Counted from the stretch's first letter, positions 13,049-22,338 are shown. The stretch: DNA of 25,755 nt from Gemmatimonadota bacterium (GCA_016649455.1 JAENXO010000002.1:1-25755), one strand, 5' to 3'. A program made the numbers and translations. Notes: generated by a model not told the origin, from the sequence alone.

Positions 13049-15925
13049 TCAGCGGTAGCCGAAGACCATCGAATAGAGGATCAGGGCGATGACCAGCAGC
13101 CCGATCCCGAGCATCGTGAACCCGAACACCCGGAAGCCGTGCTCCACCTCCGTCGGGTACGGCTCTACGAGACGTTCCTCGAACTGCCCGGTCTCGATCA
13201 TTCGTTTGTACTCGAGCGGCTTGTCACGCTTCATTTCTTCGATCGACACGTGTCCGGTGAAGATCACCGGGTCCATCGGGAACTTGTCCAGACGAAAGTG
13301 CGTGTTGAAGAAGTGGATCGTGAAGATGAACCCGACCGCCAGCAGCGCTTCATCGCTGTGAATGATCGTTGCGACGTTCACGAGCCACCCCGGAAGAACC
13401 ATGGTGAAGAACTCGGGGAACCACAGGAACAACCCCGTGGAGCCGATAATGAACATCCCCCAGAACACCGCGAAGTAGTCGAACTTCTCCCAGTACGTGA
13501 ACCGGCCGTACTCGGGTCTCGGACCCTTGCCGAAGAACCACTTGAACGAGCCCTTCAGGTCGATCAGGTCCTGCTTGTTGAACATCAGCGTGTTCGGTGC
13601 GTTGAAGATGAACCTCTTCCAGCTCTCCTTCGCCGCCCGTTTCTGCTTGAACACATCGACCAGGTGGACGGCGAAGATCACGATCATCGCCACGGCCCCG
13701 ATCCTGTGCAGCGCCCCCATGCCCTCGAAGCCACCGGTGATGCTGGCGAAAAACTGCGCCCAGCCCATGTACGAAAACTTCAGGGCCATGCCGGTCAGAG
13801 CGAGAGTCATGAAGCTGAGGATCATGACGATGTGCAGGGTGCGCTGAAATGCGGTGAACCGTTCGTACACGCGCTTATCCGCACCCTCGGCGGGCTCGAC
13901 CTCTTCGTGCTTCCATTCCTCGGGCGAGCGCCACAGCCGAAACAGCCAGGCGCCCGTATGCGTGAGGGCGAAGGTCAGTGTTCCCACCAGCAGCGCCGTC
14001 ATGGCCCAGAAGGACCAGAACAGCCAGGGATACTTCTCCCGGTCGTGGTGTGTAGCGTGCGTCAGGTAGCCCGCGAAGCGCCGGTTGGCGCCCGGGTGAC
14101 ACTTAGCGCAGGTCTCGACGACATTGTCCCGGCTCAGCGTCGAGGCAGGTTCGGACGGCGGGAGGATGTTGTGCGTGCCGTGGCAATCGAAGCACTTGGC
14201 TGATCCCGCTCCCCCGAGCCGTGACACCTTGCCGTGATAGGTGTCGAAGAACGTCTCCGTCTCCTCTTCGTGGCAGGTGCCGCACTGGCTCATCATCAAC
14301 ATCCGGAAATTGTCCCGGTCCGTGCGGCTGATCGAGTGCGAAGTGTGACACTCCTCGCAGGTCGGGGAATGCGGCTCGGCGTCGTGCGAGAATTGGTTGT
14401 CCTCGGGCCAGTGGATGCTGGCGCGGAAGTCTTCCTCGATGCCGTGATGACATTCGCCGCAGGTGCTCGCGATGTTGTTCGGGTTCACTCGGGATTCCGG
14501 ATCATCCGCCGGCCGCTGTGAGTGTGGCCCATGACAGTCCGTGCAGGTCGCGGTCACGAGCAGGCCGCTCTGCATCAGGCCCACGCCGTGCACACTCATC
14601 TCGTAACTCGCGACGATCGGAACGTCGTGCGCTACGCGGGCCGCGACCGTTTCGCCCTCCCGATGACACCGGGCGCAGAGCGCCGGGACGTTCTGCGGAA
14701 AGGTCGGAGACACCGGCTGCGTCTGACCAGTCGTCGAGTGCTTCTGGTGGCAGTCGAGGCATTGTGGAGCGTTCACATCGCCCGCGGCCGCCAGCCGACC
14801 GTGCGCCCCGCCGGAGTACTCGGTGACCGGCCCGGCATGGCAGATGGAGCAATCGACGGTCTGGTCCACGGTCTCGCACGGTCGCTCGTCGGCCAGCGCC
14901 GTGACCTGCGTGTGGCACTGGGCGCAGCCCGTGGTGGCATGCATCGACGCGTGGTACACCGCTTCGTCCACGAACATGGAAACCGTGTCGCCGGTAACCA
15001 CGTCGGTTCCGATCAGCTCGGGGTCGGCATGACACTCGAGGCACTCGCCGATCGACACGCCCGTATCGTAGAACACACGGCGAATCAGATGCGGCTGGTG
15101 GCAGTCGACACACGCCGGGATCTTGTCCGGCTCCCGCTCCCACAGCTCGCCCTCGATCACCTGCTGGTGCACCTGCTCGATCATTGCGTGGCAGGCACGG
15201 CAGGTACCGGCGACGTTGTCCTTGTGAATGCTCGAGCGCGGGTCTTCGTGCGGGAGGATGAAGTGAGACGTGTGGCACGAGGTGCATACCGCGGTCACGC
15301 GGAGACCCTGCCGGAACAGGCCCTCACCGTGGATCGACAGGGAGTAGTTCTCGAGGATGTGGTCCTCGGAGATTTCGCTCCGCTCGGAGACCTCCGTACC
15401 CTCCCGGTGGCACGCACCGCAAAGGTACGGGACGTTGACCACGGCAGTGGGGCTCCGTTCGTCTTCGTTCGACAGGATGTCGTGCGTGCCGTGACAATCT
15501 GAACAGCTCGGAGCCAGCGGATCACCGCGCCCGGCGGCGACGCCGTGCAGAGACTCGGCGTGCTGCCGCGACTGGGTCCCGTGACAACGAGCGCAGGACA
15601 CGGTGGGGCGCTGTTCGGAGTGCGGGAAGGTCATCCCCTGGTGACAGCTGAGGCACTCCATGCCCGAGTGCGCCGACCCCGCGAGCTCCTGAGCATCCAC
15701 TACGAACCGGGCTCCGTCCTGTCGCGTTCCCCACAGAGAAGCGTCACCATGGCACGTGAGACACGTTTCACTGTCCTGCGCTCTGAGCGATTCGAATCCG
15801 CCGGATCCGAGCAGCAGGCCGACCGCGAGCGTGACGGAGATACCGAGGACGCGTACCTGGGGCGTCGGCAGGCGGGACTTCCCGGGCAGACGCGAACGGT
15901 GTGAGGTCGCGAACTGGGTCAACAT
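13049..15925 (-). CDS. 19-haem cytochrome c fused to a membrane cytochrome b domain (CbcL-like)
   Basis: The 958-residue protein starts at ATG 15925 with GGAGA 5 nt upstream. It has an N-terminal signal/anchor (about 26-48), 19 CxxCH motifs (about 55-610), then six predicted membrane helices (about 633-662, 697-717, 738-758, 816-840, 850-873, 931-955). Candidate b-haem histidines are H698, H740, H754, H856 and H871, a HydC/FdnI-type pattern. This architecture matches Geobacter CbcL, an inner-membrane menaquinol oxidase with fewer c haems that feeds extracellular metal reduction. Haem groups 5-7 and 13-15 sit in a duplicated segment (CHREGTEVS.. and CHREGETVA..). No Fe-S or molybdopterin subunit is nearby, favouring direct quinone-to-periplasm transfer. 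It lies 41 nt after its 11-haem paralogue. Confidence 0.85.
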   Translation of the reverse strand: MLTQFATSHRSRLPGKSRLPTPQVRVLGISVTLAVGLLLGSGGFESLRAQDSETCLTCHGDASLWGTRQDGARFVVDAQELAGSAHSGMECLSCHQGMTFPHSEQRPTVSCARCHGTQSRQHAESLHGVAAGRGDPLAPSCSDCHGTHDILSNEDERSPTAVVNVPYLCGACHREGTEVSERSEISEDHILENYSLSIHGEGLFRQGLRVTAVCTSCHTSHFILPHEDPRSSIHKDNVAGTCRACHAMIEQVHQQVIEGELWEREPDKIPACVDCHQPHLIRRVFYDTGVSIGECLECHADPELIGTDVVTGDTVSMFVDEAVYHASMHATTGCAQCHTQVTALADERPCETVDQTVDCSICHAGPVTEYSGGAHGRLAAAGDVNAPQCLDCHQKHSTTGQTQPVSPTFPQNVPALCARCHREGETVAARVAHDVPIVASYEMSVHGVGLMQSGLLVTATCTDCHGPHSQRPADDPESRVNPNNIASTCGECHHGIEEDFRASIHWPEDNQFSHDAEPHSPTCEECHTSHSISRTDRDNFRMLMMSQCGTCHEEETETFFDTYHGKVSRLGGAGSAKCFDCHGTHNILPPSEPASTLSRDNVVETCAKCHPGANRRFAGYLTHATHHDREKYPWLFWSFWAMTALLVGTLTFALTHTGAWLFRLWRSPEEWKHEEVEPAEGADKRVYERFTAFQRTLHIVMILSFMTLALTGMALKFSYMGWAQFFASITGGFEGMGALHRIGAVAMIVIFAVHLVDVFKQKRAAKESWKRFIFNAPNTLMFNKQDLIDLKGSFKWFFGKGPRPEYGRFTYWEKFDYFAVFWGMFIIGSTGLFLWFPEFFTMVLPGWLVNVATIIHSDEALLAVGFIFTIHFFNTHFRLDKFPMDPVIFTGHVSIEEMKRDKPLEYKRMIETGQFEERLVEPYPTEVEHGFRVFGFTMLGIGLLVIALILYSMVFGYR

Positions 15926-15966
15926 CGATTCTCCAGGCTGTTCATTGACTTGCGGGTCCTATCGAC

Positions 15967-17898
15967 TCAAACCGTGGTTTCGCCTCGCTGCTCGGCTTCC
16001 TTCTCAGCTTCGTACCAGCGCGGGTGATGGTGCTTCGCGTCTTCCTCTGACATCCGGCCATCCATAAAGGTAAAGCTCAGCGGGTACGCATCCGGGTGGA
16101 AGATCACGAAGAAGAAGTGCCACACGATGATCGCGAGCGTCGCCAGCCATGCCTCGTAGAAGTGGACGTTCTGCGACGCCGAGACGATCCAAGCCGGGGC
16201 CCAGCTGACGATCTCGGCAGGGAACCACAAGACGATTCCCGTGATCGCCATCAAGGCCGTGCCCCACACGAGCGCCCAGTACTCGGCCTTCTCCGCGTAG
16301 CCGAAGCGGGCGAAACGTGCCTGCTTCTTCGTCACTTCGAGGTGGAATCCGACGTTCGAGGCCAATTCCGTCACGTCGCGGGGACCGGGAGCCATATCGC
16401 GGATGAACCTCTGACCGTGCCGGAAGAGCGCGATCCATACGATATGCCAGAACGATCCGAGGATGAGGATCACGCCGGCCACTCTGTGGATGACGGCGCG
16501 AATCTCCTCCTGGAGACCGATCGACGCGAGCCCGCGCACCCACCAGGCGTCCGTGTAACGCAGTGCGAATCCGGTGATCACCAGCACGACGAATGACAGT
16601 ACGAGAACGACGTGCTGCAGCACGTAGGACCGGGTTAGACGGACGAACGACGGCTCGGAGACATGCCGTCGGCGGGCCTGTCGCAGGTACCAGCCCATGA
16701 TGATCACATTATGGATCAGCATGCCCCCGATCACCACGATGATCAGCCAGATATAGATCGTCCTGATGATGCGGTTCACAGGGTTCTTGTCTACGGACGC
16801 GGACACGTGGTCGTAGCTGCTCGCGAACGTCTCGTCAGCGGCCGGGTGACACTGCTGGCACGTCGCGACGACATTCTGTTGGCTGACGGTCGAAGCAGGA
16901 TCGCTCCTCGGCAGGACCGAGTGCGCCGTGTGGCAGCTGGCGCAGGTCGCGACGTGCCCGTGCTCGAGCCTCGTCGCCCAGCCGTGGTAGCTGTCCGCGT
17001 ACGAGCCGACGACGCCCTCCTGCATCCCGTACTTTTCGATGATCTCGGGATCGTCGTGGCACTCGGCGCACAGATCGAGCGCCATTTGCGAATCGCTGGT
17101 CCGGGCGTCCGGGTCGTCATGCGCCAGGATGTGGTGCTCGCCGTGACAGTCGGTGCAGGTGGGGCTGTCTCCGTAACCGGCCTCGAAGGCGCGGCCGTGG
17201 ATCGAGGCCATGTACTCGTCGACGAGCTCGGTATGACAGTTCCCGCACGTCGTCGAGACGTTATGCCGGTTGATCCGGGAGCGAGCGTCTTGCGCGCCAC
17301 GCATGTCGTGGATGCCGTGGCAGTCCGTGCAGTTCGCGGCTCCGAGAACCTCGTTCAGGCCGTGCACGGAGGTTGCGAACCCCTCGAAAGTCCTGGGGGG
17401 AGCGAGACCACCGTTCGTATCGCCGGTGAAGTCATGACTGTGACATTCGGCACACAACCGCGCCGTGTTCGCGTGACTCGACCTGGAGAGCGGATCGGTG
17501 CTGTGGCGGACGTCGTGCATGCCATGGCAGTCGGTGCATGAGGGAGCGGCCGTGTTCCCACGCGCACGGGCATAGCCATGCAGGCTGGCCTCATACTGCT
17601 CCGCGATGTTCGAATGGCAGGCGCCGCACTCGGTGACCGGCGGGTCCTCCGGGTGGGGGAACGCCAGGCCGGCGTGACAGGTCGTGCAGGGCATGCCGGC
17701 CTCTCCGTGCACGGACCCCTCGTAGCTCTCCGAAGTGACCACGAGTCGGGCCGAGTCCTGCGAGCCGGTGAAGTTGGAGGCCTCACCGTGGCACATCAGG
17801 CAGGGCTCGGCTTCCTGCGCTCCGGCGGGCAGCGCCGCCAGGTGCAGAAGGCAGAGGCCGGCGACGGCGAGGAAGAGCGGGAACTGTATCTTCGACAT
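15967..17898 (-). CDS. 11-haem cytochrome c fused to a membrane cytochrome b domain (CbcL-like)
   Basis: The 643-residue protein has a signal peptide (cleavage near PAGAQ-EAEP, residue 28), 11 CxxCH motifs (about 33-351) and about five membrane helices (379-402, 427-446, 468-490, 540-560, 577-600). Probable b-haem ligands are H429, H471, H485, H579 and H594. Both the haem region (opening CLMCHGEAS against CLTCHGDAS) and the helices align with the downstream 19-haem protein, so the two are tandem paralogues with different haem numbers. Family knowledge of CbcL suggests quinol oxidation coupled to periplasmic multihaem carriers; the direction here is not proven. A terminator upstream (18009-18036) implies that its own promoter lies in 17899-18008. 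The soluble tail (about 605-643) is His/Glu-rich. Confidence 0.85.
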   Translation of the reverse strand: MSKIQFPLFLAVAGLCLLHLAALPAGAQEAEPCLMCHGEASNFTGSQDSARLVVTSESYEGSVHGEAGMPCTTCHAGLAFPHPEDPPVTECGACHSNIAEQYEASLHGYARARGNTAAPSCTDCHGMHDVRHSTDPLSRSSHANTARLCAECHSHDFTGDTNGGLAPPRTFEGFATSVHGLNEVLGAANCTDCHGIHDMRGAQDARSRINRHNVSTTCGNCHTELVDEYMASIHGRAFEAGYGDSPTCTDCHGEHHILAHDDPDARTSDSQMALDLCAECHDDPEIIEKYGMQEGVVGSYADSYHGWATRLEHGHVATCASCHTAHSVLPRSDPASTVSQQNVVATCQQCHPAADETFASSYDHVSASVDKNPVNRIIRTIYIWLIIVVIGGMLIHNVIIMGWYLRQARRRHVSEPSFVRLTRSYVLQHVVLVLSFVVLVITGFALRYTDAWWVRGLASIGLQEEIRAVIHRVAGVILILGSFWHIVWIALFRHGQRFIRDMAPGPRDVTELASNVGFHLEVTKKQARFARFGYAEKAEYWALVWGTALMAITGIVLWFPAEIVSWAPAWIVSASQNVHFYEAWLATLAIIVWHFFFVIFHPDAYPLSFTFMDGRMSEEDAKHHHPRWYEAEKEAEQRGETTV

Positions 17899-18008
17899 GG
17901 CTATGAATCCTGAGTTTGGGCCACCCTCGGATTCAGCACCAATCGTGCCCGGGACCCGGCGTCGGCCGCATCACGTGCCGCGGAGGCTCTCCATCCGACC
18001 GGGAATGA

Positions 18009-18036
18009 AAAACGGCCCGGATATCCGGGCCGTTTT
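18009..18036 (-). terminator. Perfect 28-bp palindromic terminator
   Basis: AAAACGGCCCGG (18009-18020), ATAT, and CCGGGCCGTTTT (18025-18036) form an exact palindrome. On the minus strand it ends in five T residues. It lies 39 nt past the decahaem gene and separates that unit from the CbcL-like pair. The A/T arms also suit the plus strand. Confidence 0.88.
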
Positions 18037-18074
18037 GCCGGTCGCCTGCCGTGTCGGGGAAGAGGACCTGTGTA

Positions 18075-18839
18075 CTAGTCCCCCGTAGACGTCGGAATTG
18101 ACGGGACTATGTGGCACACCGCGCAGGGGCGTTCCGGGTAGTGCGCCTCCCGACCCGTGTGACACACCGCGCAGGTCTCTCGCGTCCACCGATCGATCCA
18201 CTCGCTGCTCTCCCCGTGACACCCGGTGCAGCCGGCGACGTGAACCTGGTTGGGATGCTCCGGCGTCGTGCCGACCCGGTGACAGGCCACGCAGGTGGAT
18301 TCGGGCTTGTGATGTTCGGAGTGACACGCCACGCAATCAATGTTGCTGGCGGTCATCGTAGCACCGATGTGGCAGGTCGTGCAGGGCAGTCCCGCGCCTC
18401 CGTGCAATGCGTGGTCGAAGTCACCGACTTCGTGCGCCAGGATCGCCTGCGGAGCCGCGATGCCGTCGGCGTGGCACACCGAGCAGCTGGCCCCGGACGA
18501 CCGGTTATGATGACAGTCGTTGCACGCAGCGACGCCCTCGAGCTTCATTCCCCCGTGCTGCTCCAACGGCGTGTGGCAGAACGCGCAGTCGAGATTCGCC
18601 CGCTTGAGATGCGGGGTGTGAGTGAACCGTCTGCCGTTCCAGGTTCCGGACTGGCTCTCGATTCCCTCGTGGCACTGCATGCAGGGATTGCCCGACGGGG
18701 CGGCGGCTTCCTGGGCGGCTCCATTGGAGGCCGACCCGAACGTCAGGAGAAGCGCTGCGGCCGGCGCAGCGAGACGCCTGATGCACGCGCTACGCCGGCG
18801 GTGCGTCTGACCGGCGCCACCGCCCGTGGCGGATCTCAC
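18075..18839 (-). CDS. Decahaem periplasmic cytochrome c
   Basis: The 254-residue protein begins with GTG at 18839, in a GTGA that also contains the TGA of the upstream lipoprotein gene (4-nt overlap), so translation is probably coupled. A long basic N-region (about 1-22) and a hydrophobic run lead to a cleavage site near GAAQ-EAA (about 43). Ten CxxCH motifs fill the remaining roughly 200 residues, a dense packing of about one haem per 20 residues. Many His residues stand between motifs (FTHTPHLKR, DFDHALHGG) and could be distal ligands. No membrane anchor is present beyond the signal. A periplasmic electron wire between inner- and outer-membrane partners is the simplest role. It is not a clear MtrA, whose motif spacing differs. 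Confidence 0.83.
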   Translation of the reverse strand: MRSATGGGAGQTHRRRSACIRRLAAPAAALLLTFGSASNGAAQEAAAPSGNPCMQCHEGIESQSGTWNGRRFTHTPHLKRANLDCAFCHTPLEQHGGMKLEGVAACNDCHHNRSSGASCSVCHADGIAAPQAILAHEVGDFDHALHGGAGLPCTTCHIGATMTASNIDCVACHSEHHKPESTCVACHRVGTTPEHPNQVHVAGCTGCHGESSEWIDRWTRETCAVCHTGREAHYPERPCAVCHIVPSIPTSTGD

Positions 18840-20272
18840 GGAAGACTCACTCCATATTCGTCTTCCACCGCGTCGATGCTGGCCTCGAGAAGGGCCGGGA
18901 TCAGACGCGGGTTATGCGTGGCGGATCCCTTGTAGTCGCCGCCGTGATACGCGAGGTGGTAATTGAAGTAGGCTCCCTCGGCGACGGTAAAGGTCGGGTT
19001 GTTGGCATCGATCTCGCCGCCCTCTTCGCCCAGGCCCGGATCGACGATCAACAGCAAGGCCAGCAGCTCCTCGGCCGCCGGCCGGATCTGGTTCTCGACC
19101 TTGTTGTAGAGCAGAAGCATCGGACCCTCGGTGTTGCCGTGGCAGGGCCCGCCGGTGCAGCCGTTCCAGCTGCGAGCGGTCTGAGAGACCTCGCAGTCGG
19201 TCTCTCCATTCGGGATCCCGTTCTCGTCGAGGCAGGGAATCGCCTGGAACGTGTGGCCCACCGCCAGGAAGGAGAAGTCACCGGTGACTTCGTCTGTCAC
19301 CTCGAACGGCTCGACGTGACACCTGGCGCACAGCGTCTGGTTCACATCTGAACCGTGCGCGGTGATGATCGTTCCGGGAGCGAAATCGGCGCCCGGAGGG
19401 AACCAGCCGGCCGCGCCTTTCAGAAGCTCGGACTCCGGCGAATGAGGCTCCAGTCCGTGCGAAGAATTGGCATCCGGCACCGACCGCCGGTTGTGACACC
19501 GGGCGCACAGGTGGAGGGTGATGCTCGTCGTCGTGACCGGGAATCGCAGCTGACCGGCGAACGTCGCGTCGTGGGCCGAATGGCACACGCTGCACACGAC
19601 CGGAAGCGGTTCCTCGGAGAACTTCTCCTCGTAGTCCGCCCGTACGCCCCATTCGAGCAGCGTGCCCTGGCCCCGGTGACAGCCGGCGCACTCCGGATCG
19701 GACGCGGCAAAATCAACCACCGTCGCGTGCCGGGACAGCGACCATTGCTCCACGAACGGGTGGTGGGTTCCGTTGTGGCACTGCGCGCAATTCAGATAGG
19801 TGCCGTCTGCAGCGAGTACCGCGATGGAGGGCGTCGGCTGGGTAGCCGTCGGGTCGATCAGGTGCTCGCTGCCCGCGCCGTGACAGCTCTCGCACTGCAC
19901 GTCCTCGAACCGGTCGCTGCCAGTGGACGTATAGCCGCTCGGATCCGTCGCCGCGTTTCCGAGTTGGGACACCGTGTGACACCCCTCGCACAATTCCTGC
20001 GCGTGTCCGCTCGCCTGCAGCGTTTCCCAGGCGTGGGAGTGCTTCGTCCCGCTCCACATTGCCTGGGGCTGTGCGTGACAGTTTCCGCAAACGGTCTGTC
20101 CCGTCTCGACGTTGGCGTACCCGATCATGCCGTTAGCGGCCGCCGGCGGGTCTGTGCCCTCGGGACGGTCATCTCCATACACACTGTCCTGGTCGAGGCA
20201 GGCGCTGAAGACGGGGAGCAGCAGGAAGACGGAACCGAACGAAATCGCACGGAACATTCTCGAATCAGTCAT
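18836..20272 (-). CDS. Multihaem cytochrome c554-like lipoprotein (8 CxxCH + 1 CX4CH)
   Basis: The start is placed at the ATG at 20272, which opens a lipoprotein signal ending VFSAC (C25); the frame is open to 20320 but the extension is polar. Of 478 residues, the first 370 or so carry eight CxxCH motifs, then an atypical CTGGPCH (CX4CH). The opening CGNCHAQPQAMWSGTKHSHA resembles the cytochrome c554-like family (PF13435), in which a W-x-x-(S/T)-x-H segment follows the first haem. The C-terminal 100 residues lack haem motifs and include a helical stretch (AAEELLALLLIVD) and AYFNYHLAYHGGD, which could ligate haem or bind substrate. A lipid anchor could place it on the outer membrane as a terminal carrier. 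Its role as a reductase versus an electron carrier is undecided. Confidence 0.82.
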   Translation of the reverse strand: MTDSRMFRAISFGSVFLLLPVFSACLDQDSVYGDDRPEGTDPPAAANGMIGYANVETGQTVCGNCHAQPQAMWSGTKHSHAWETLQASGHAQELCEGCHTVSQLGNAATDPSGYTSTGSDRFEDVQCESCHGAGSEHLIDPTATQPTPSIAVLAADGTYLNCAQCHNGTHHPFVEQWSLSRHATVVDFAASDPECAGCHRGQGTLLEWGVRADYEEKFSEEPLPVVCSVCHSAHDATFAGQLRFPVTTTSITLHLCARCHNRRSVPDANSSHGLEPHSPESELLKGAAGWFPPGADFAPGTIITAHGSDVNQTLCARCHVEPFEVTDEVTGDFSFLAVGHTFQAIPCLDENGIPNGETDCEVSQTARSWNGCTGGPCHGNTEGPMLLLYNKVENQIRPAAEELLALLLIVDPGLGEEGGEIDANNPTFTVAEGAYFNYHLAYHGGDYKGSATHNPRLIPALLEASIDAVEDEYGVSLP

Positions 20273-20370
20273 CAGGAGGCACCCTCTCTCAGGGTCGAAC
20301 TGCAGGGTTCTACGACTCAACGCATCGCACGATTAACCTTACCGAAAGGGCTCGATTCTGCAACAGGTTG

Positions 20371-22338
20371 TCAATCGCTGGCCCCTTCCTCGTATCGCTG
20401 CTTGAGACGCTCCACCACTTCCGGGTCGGCGAGCGTCGTCATGTCGCCGAGTGCACGCCCGTCGGCAATGTCGCGCAGGAGTCGCCGCATGATCTTTCCG
20501 CTCCGGGTTTTCGGGAGGTCGGCGGTGATGATCAGGTCCGCCGGCCGGGCGATCGCTCCGATTTGTTTCGCTACGTGGTCCCGCAGTTCTTCGCTCAGTG
20601 CAGGGCCTGGTTCGATGCCCTCTTTCAGCGACACGAACGCCGCGATCGCCTGTCCCTTGATCTCGTCTGCGCGGCCCACGACGGCGGCCTCCGCCACCGC
20701 AGGGTGATCCACCAGCGCCGACTCGACCTCCATGGTGCCGATCCGGTGCCCGGCGACGTTCAGGACGTCGTCCACCCGGCCCATGATCCAGAAGTAGCCG
20801 TCGTCGTCCACGCGGGCTCCGTCACCCGGAAAATATACCCCCTCGAACTTCGACCAGTAGGTTTCCCGGTAGCGTTGCTCGTCCCCCCAGATTCCGCGGA
20901 GCATCGAGGGCCATGGAGAAGTAATGGCCAGGTATCCGGATTCGGCTTCCTCGCCGTCCACGTTCAGGATCGTCGCATCGATGCCCGGGAACGCGACAGT
21001 CGCCGAGCCTGGCTTCGTGGTTGTCGCGCCTGGCAGCGGCGTGATCATGATCGCGCCGGTTTCCGTCTGCCACCACGTGTCGACGATCGGACATCGCCCA
21101 CCGCCGATCACTCGCTGGTACCAGGTCCACGCCTCGGGATTGATCGGCTCACCGACGGTGCCCAGCAGGCGCAGCGCAGAGAGGTTCGAACGCCCGGGCC
21201 ATTCTTCGCCCCATTTCATGAACGCCCGGATCGCAGTAGGCGCCGTGTAGAGCACGGTCACGCCGTACTTTTCGCACAGTTCCCAGAACCGTCCCCGATC
21301 GGGCCAGTCCGGGGCGCCCTCGTACATCATGATCGTCGCGCCCAGGGCCAGCGGCCCGTAAACGATGTACGAGTGGCCGGTGATCCAGCCAATGTCCGCC
21401 GTGCACCAGTAGACGTCCTCGTCCTTCAGGTCGAATACCCACTTCGTGGTGGCGGCGACCTGTGTCAGGTAGCCACCGGTCGTATGCACGATCCCCTTCG
21501 GCTGACCGGTGGTGCCCGAGGTGTAGAGAATGAACAGCGGATCCTCGGCGTCCATCTCTTCGGCCGGACAATCGGCGGACGCCTCCTGGATCAGGCGGTG
21601 ATACCAGTGGTCGCGCCCCTCGACGACGTGGGTGAAGCTCTCGTCGCCATCGCCGCCGCCTCGCCGGCGAACAATCACGACGCTTTCCACGAAGTCCAGC
21701 CCCTCGATCGCTTCGTCCGTCATCCGCTTCAGGGGAACGATCTGTCCTCGGCGATACCCGCCATCCGCGGTGATTACGACTTTCGCCCCCGCATCGACGA
21801 TCCGATCCCTGAGCGAACGCGCCGAGAAGCCGCCGAACACCACCGAGTGCGGTGCGCCCAGCCGGGCGCAGGCCAGCATCGCGACAGCGGCTTCGGGCAA
21901 CATCGGCATGTAGATCGCGACGCGGTCGCCGCGCTTCACGCCGAGTGAGCGGAGCGCGTTGGCGAACAAGCATACTTCGCGGTGGAGCTGCCTGTAGGTG
22001 AGGACCTTCCGATCGCCGGGCTCGCCCTCCCAGATCAGGGCCGCCTTGTTCGCGCGCCAGGTCTCGATGTGCCGATCGAGGCAGTTGTAAGCCACGTTCA
22101 GGCTTCCGCCGACGAACCACTTCGCGAACGGGGCTTCCCACTCGAGCACCTTGTTCCACGGCTTGAACCAGTGTAGCTCGCGGGCCCATCCCTCCCAGAA
22201 GCTCTCACGGTCGCGCGCCGCTTCCTCGTACGGCGTCTGATCCCGGACGAGTGCGTGCTCCTGAAATCCCAGAGGTGGATCGAACCGACGCTCCTCTCGC
22301 AGGAGTACGTCGATTTCCCTTTGCTGGCCGTCGCTCAT
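20371..22338 (-). CDS. acsA: Acetyl-CoA synthetase (AMP-forming)
   Basis: The 655-residue enzyme activates acetate with ATP and CoA through acetyl-AMP. Family motifs are clear: the P-loop-like YTSGTTGQPKG, TWWQTETGAIM, the core YFPGDGARVDDDGYFWIMGR and the C-terminal KTRSGKIMRR. In this last motif K615 is the lysine whose acetylation inactivates the Salmonella enzyme. The frame extends to a TTG at 22377, but GCGGAGG shortly before the ATG at 22338 makes MSDGQQ the likely start, matching the usual length of about 650. It sits between the bc-type operon terminator and the multihaem lipoprotein gene. Acetate use feeding the TCA cycle and this respiratory island is plausible but only inferred from position. 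Confidence 0.96.
   Translation of the reverse strand: MSDGQQREIDVLLREERRFDPPLGFQEHALVRDQTPYEEAARDRESFWEGWARELHWFKPWNKVLEWEAPFAKWFVGGSLNVAYNCLDRHIETWRANKAALIWEGEPGDRKVLTYRQLHREVCLFANALRSLGVKRGDRVAIYMPMLPEAAVAMLACARLGAPHSVVFGGFSARSLRDRIVDAGAKVVITADGGYRRGQIVPLKRMTDEAIEGLDFVESVVIVRRRGGGDGDESFTHVVEGRDHWYHRLIQEASADCPAEEMDAEDPLFILYTSGTTGQPKGIVHTTGGYLTQVAATTKWVFDLKDEDVYWCTADIGWITGHSYIVYGPLALGATIMMYEGAPDWPDRGRFWELCEKYGVTVLYTAPTAIRAFMKWGEEWPGRSNLSALRLLGTVGEPINPEAWTWYQRVIGGGRCPIVDTWWQTETGAIMITPLPGATTTKPGSATVAFPGIDATILNVDGEEAESGYLAITSPWPSMLRGIWGDEQRYRETYWSKFEGVYFPGDGARVDDDGYFWIMGRVDDVLNVAGHRIGTMEVESALVDHPAVAEAAVVGRADEIKGQAIAAFVSLKEGIEPGPALSEELRDHVAKQIGAIARPADLIITADLPKTRSGKIMRRLLRDIADGRALGDMTTLADPEVVERLKQRYEEGASD

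Noticed and set aside
12896..14203. Plus-strand 435-codon open frame opposite the 19-haem gene
   Set aside because: Its translation is a low-complexity charged sequence (many H, E, R, P); the opposite strand encodes an obvious membrane cytochrome b.
10029..20272. Repeated TGGCAGGT/GTGACA-like words as a CRISPR or other repeat array
   Set aside because: They are the DNA of recurring CxxCH haem motifs in coding frames with irregular spacing.
20368..21948. Plus-strand open frame of 526 codons opposite acsA
   Set aside because: It lies wholly antisense to a clear acetyl-CoA synthetase; its Arg/His/Asp-rich translation has no domain or signal and is a GC-rich codon shadow.
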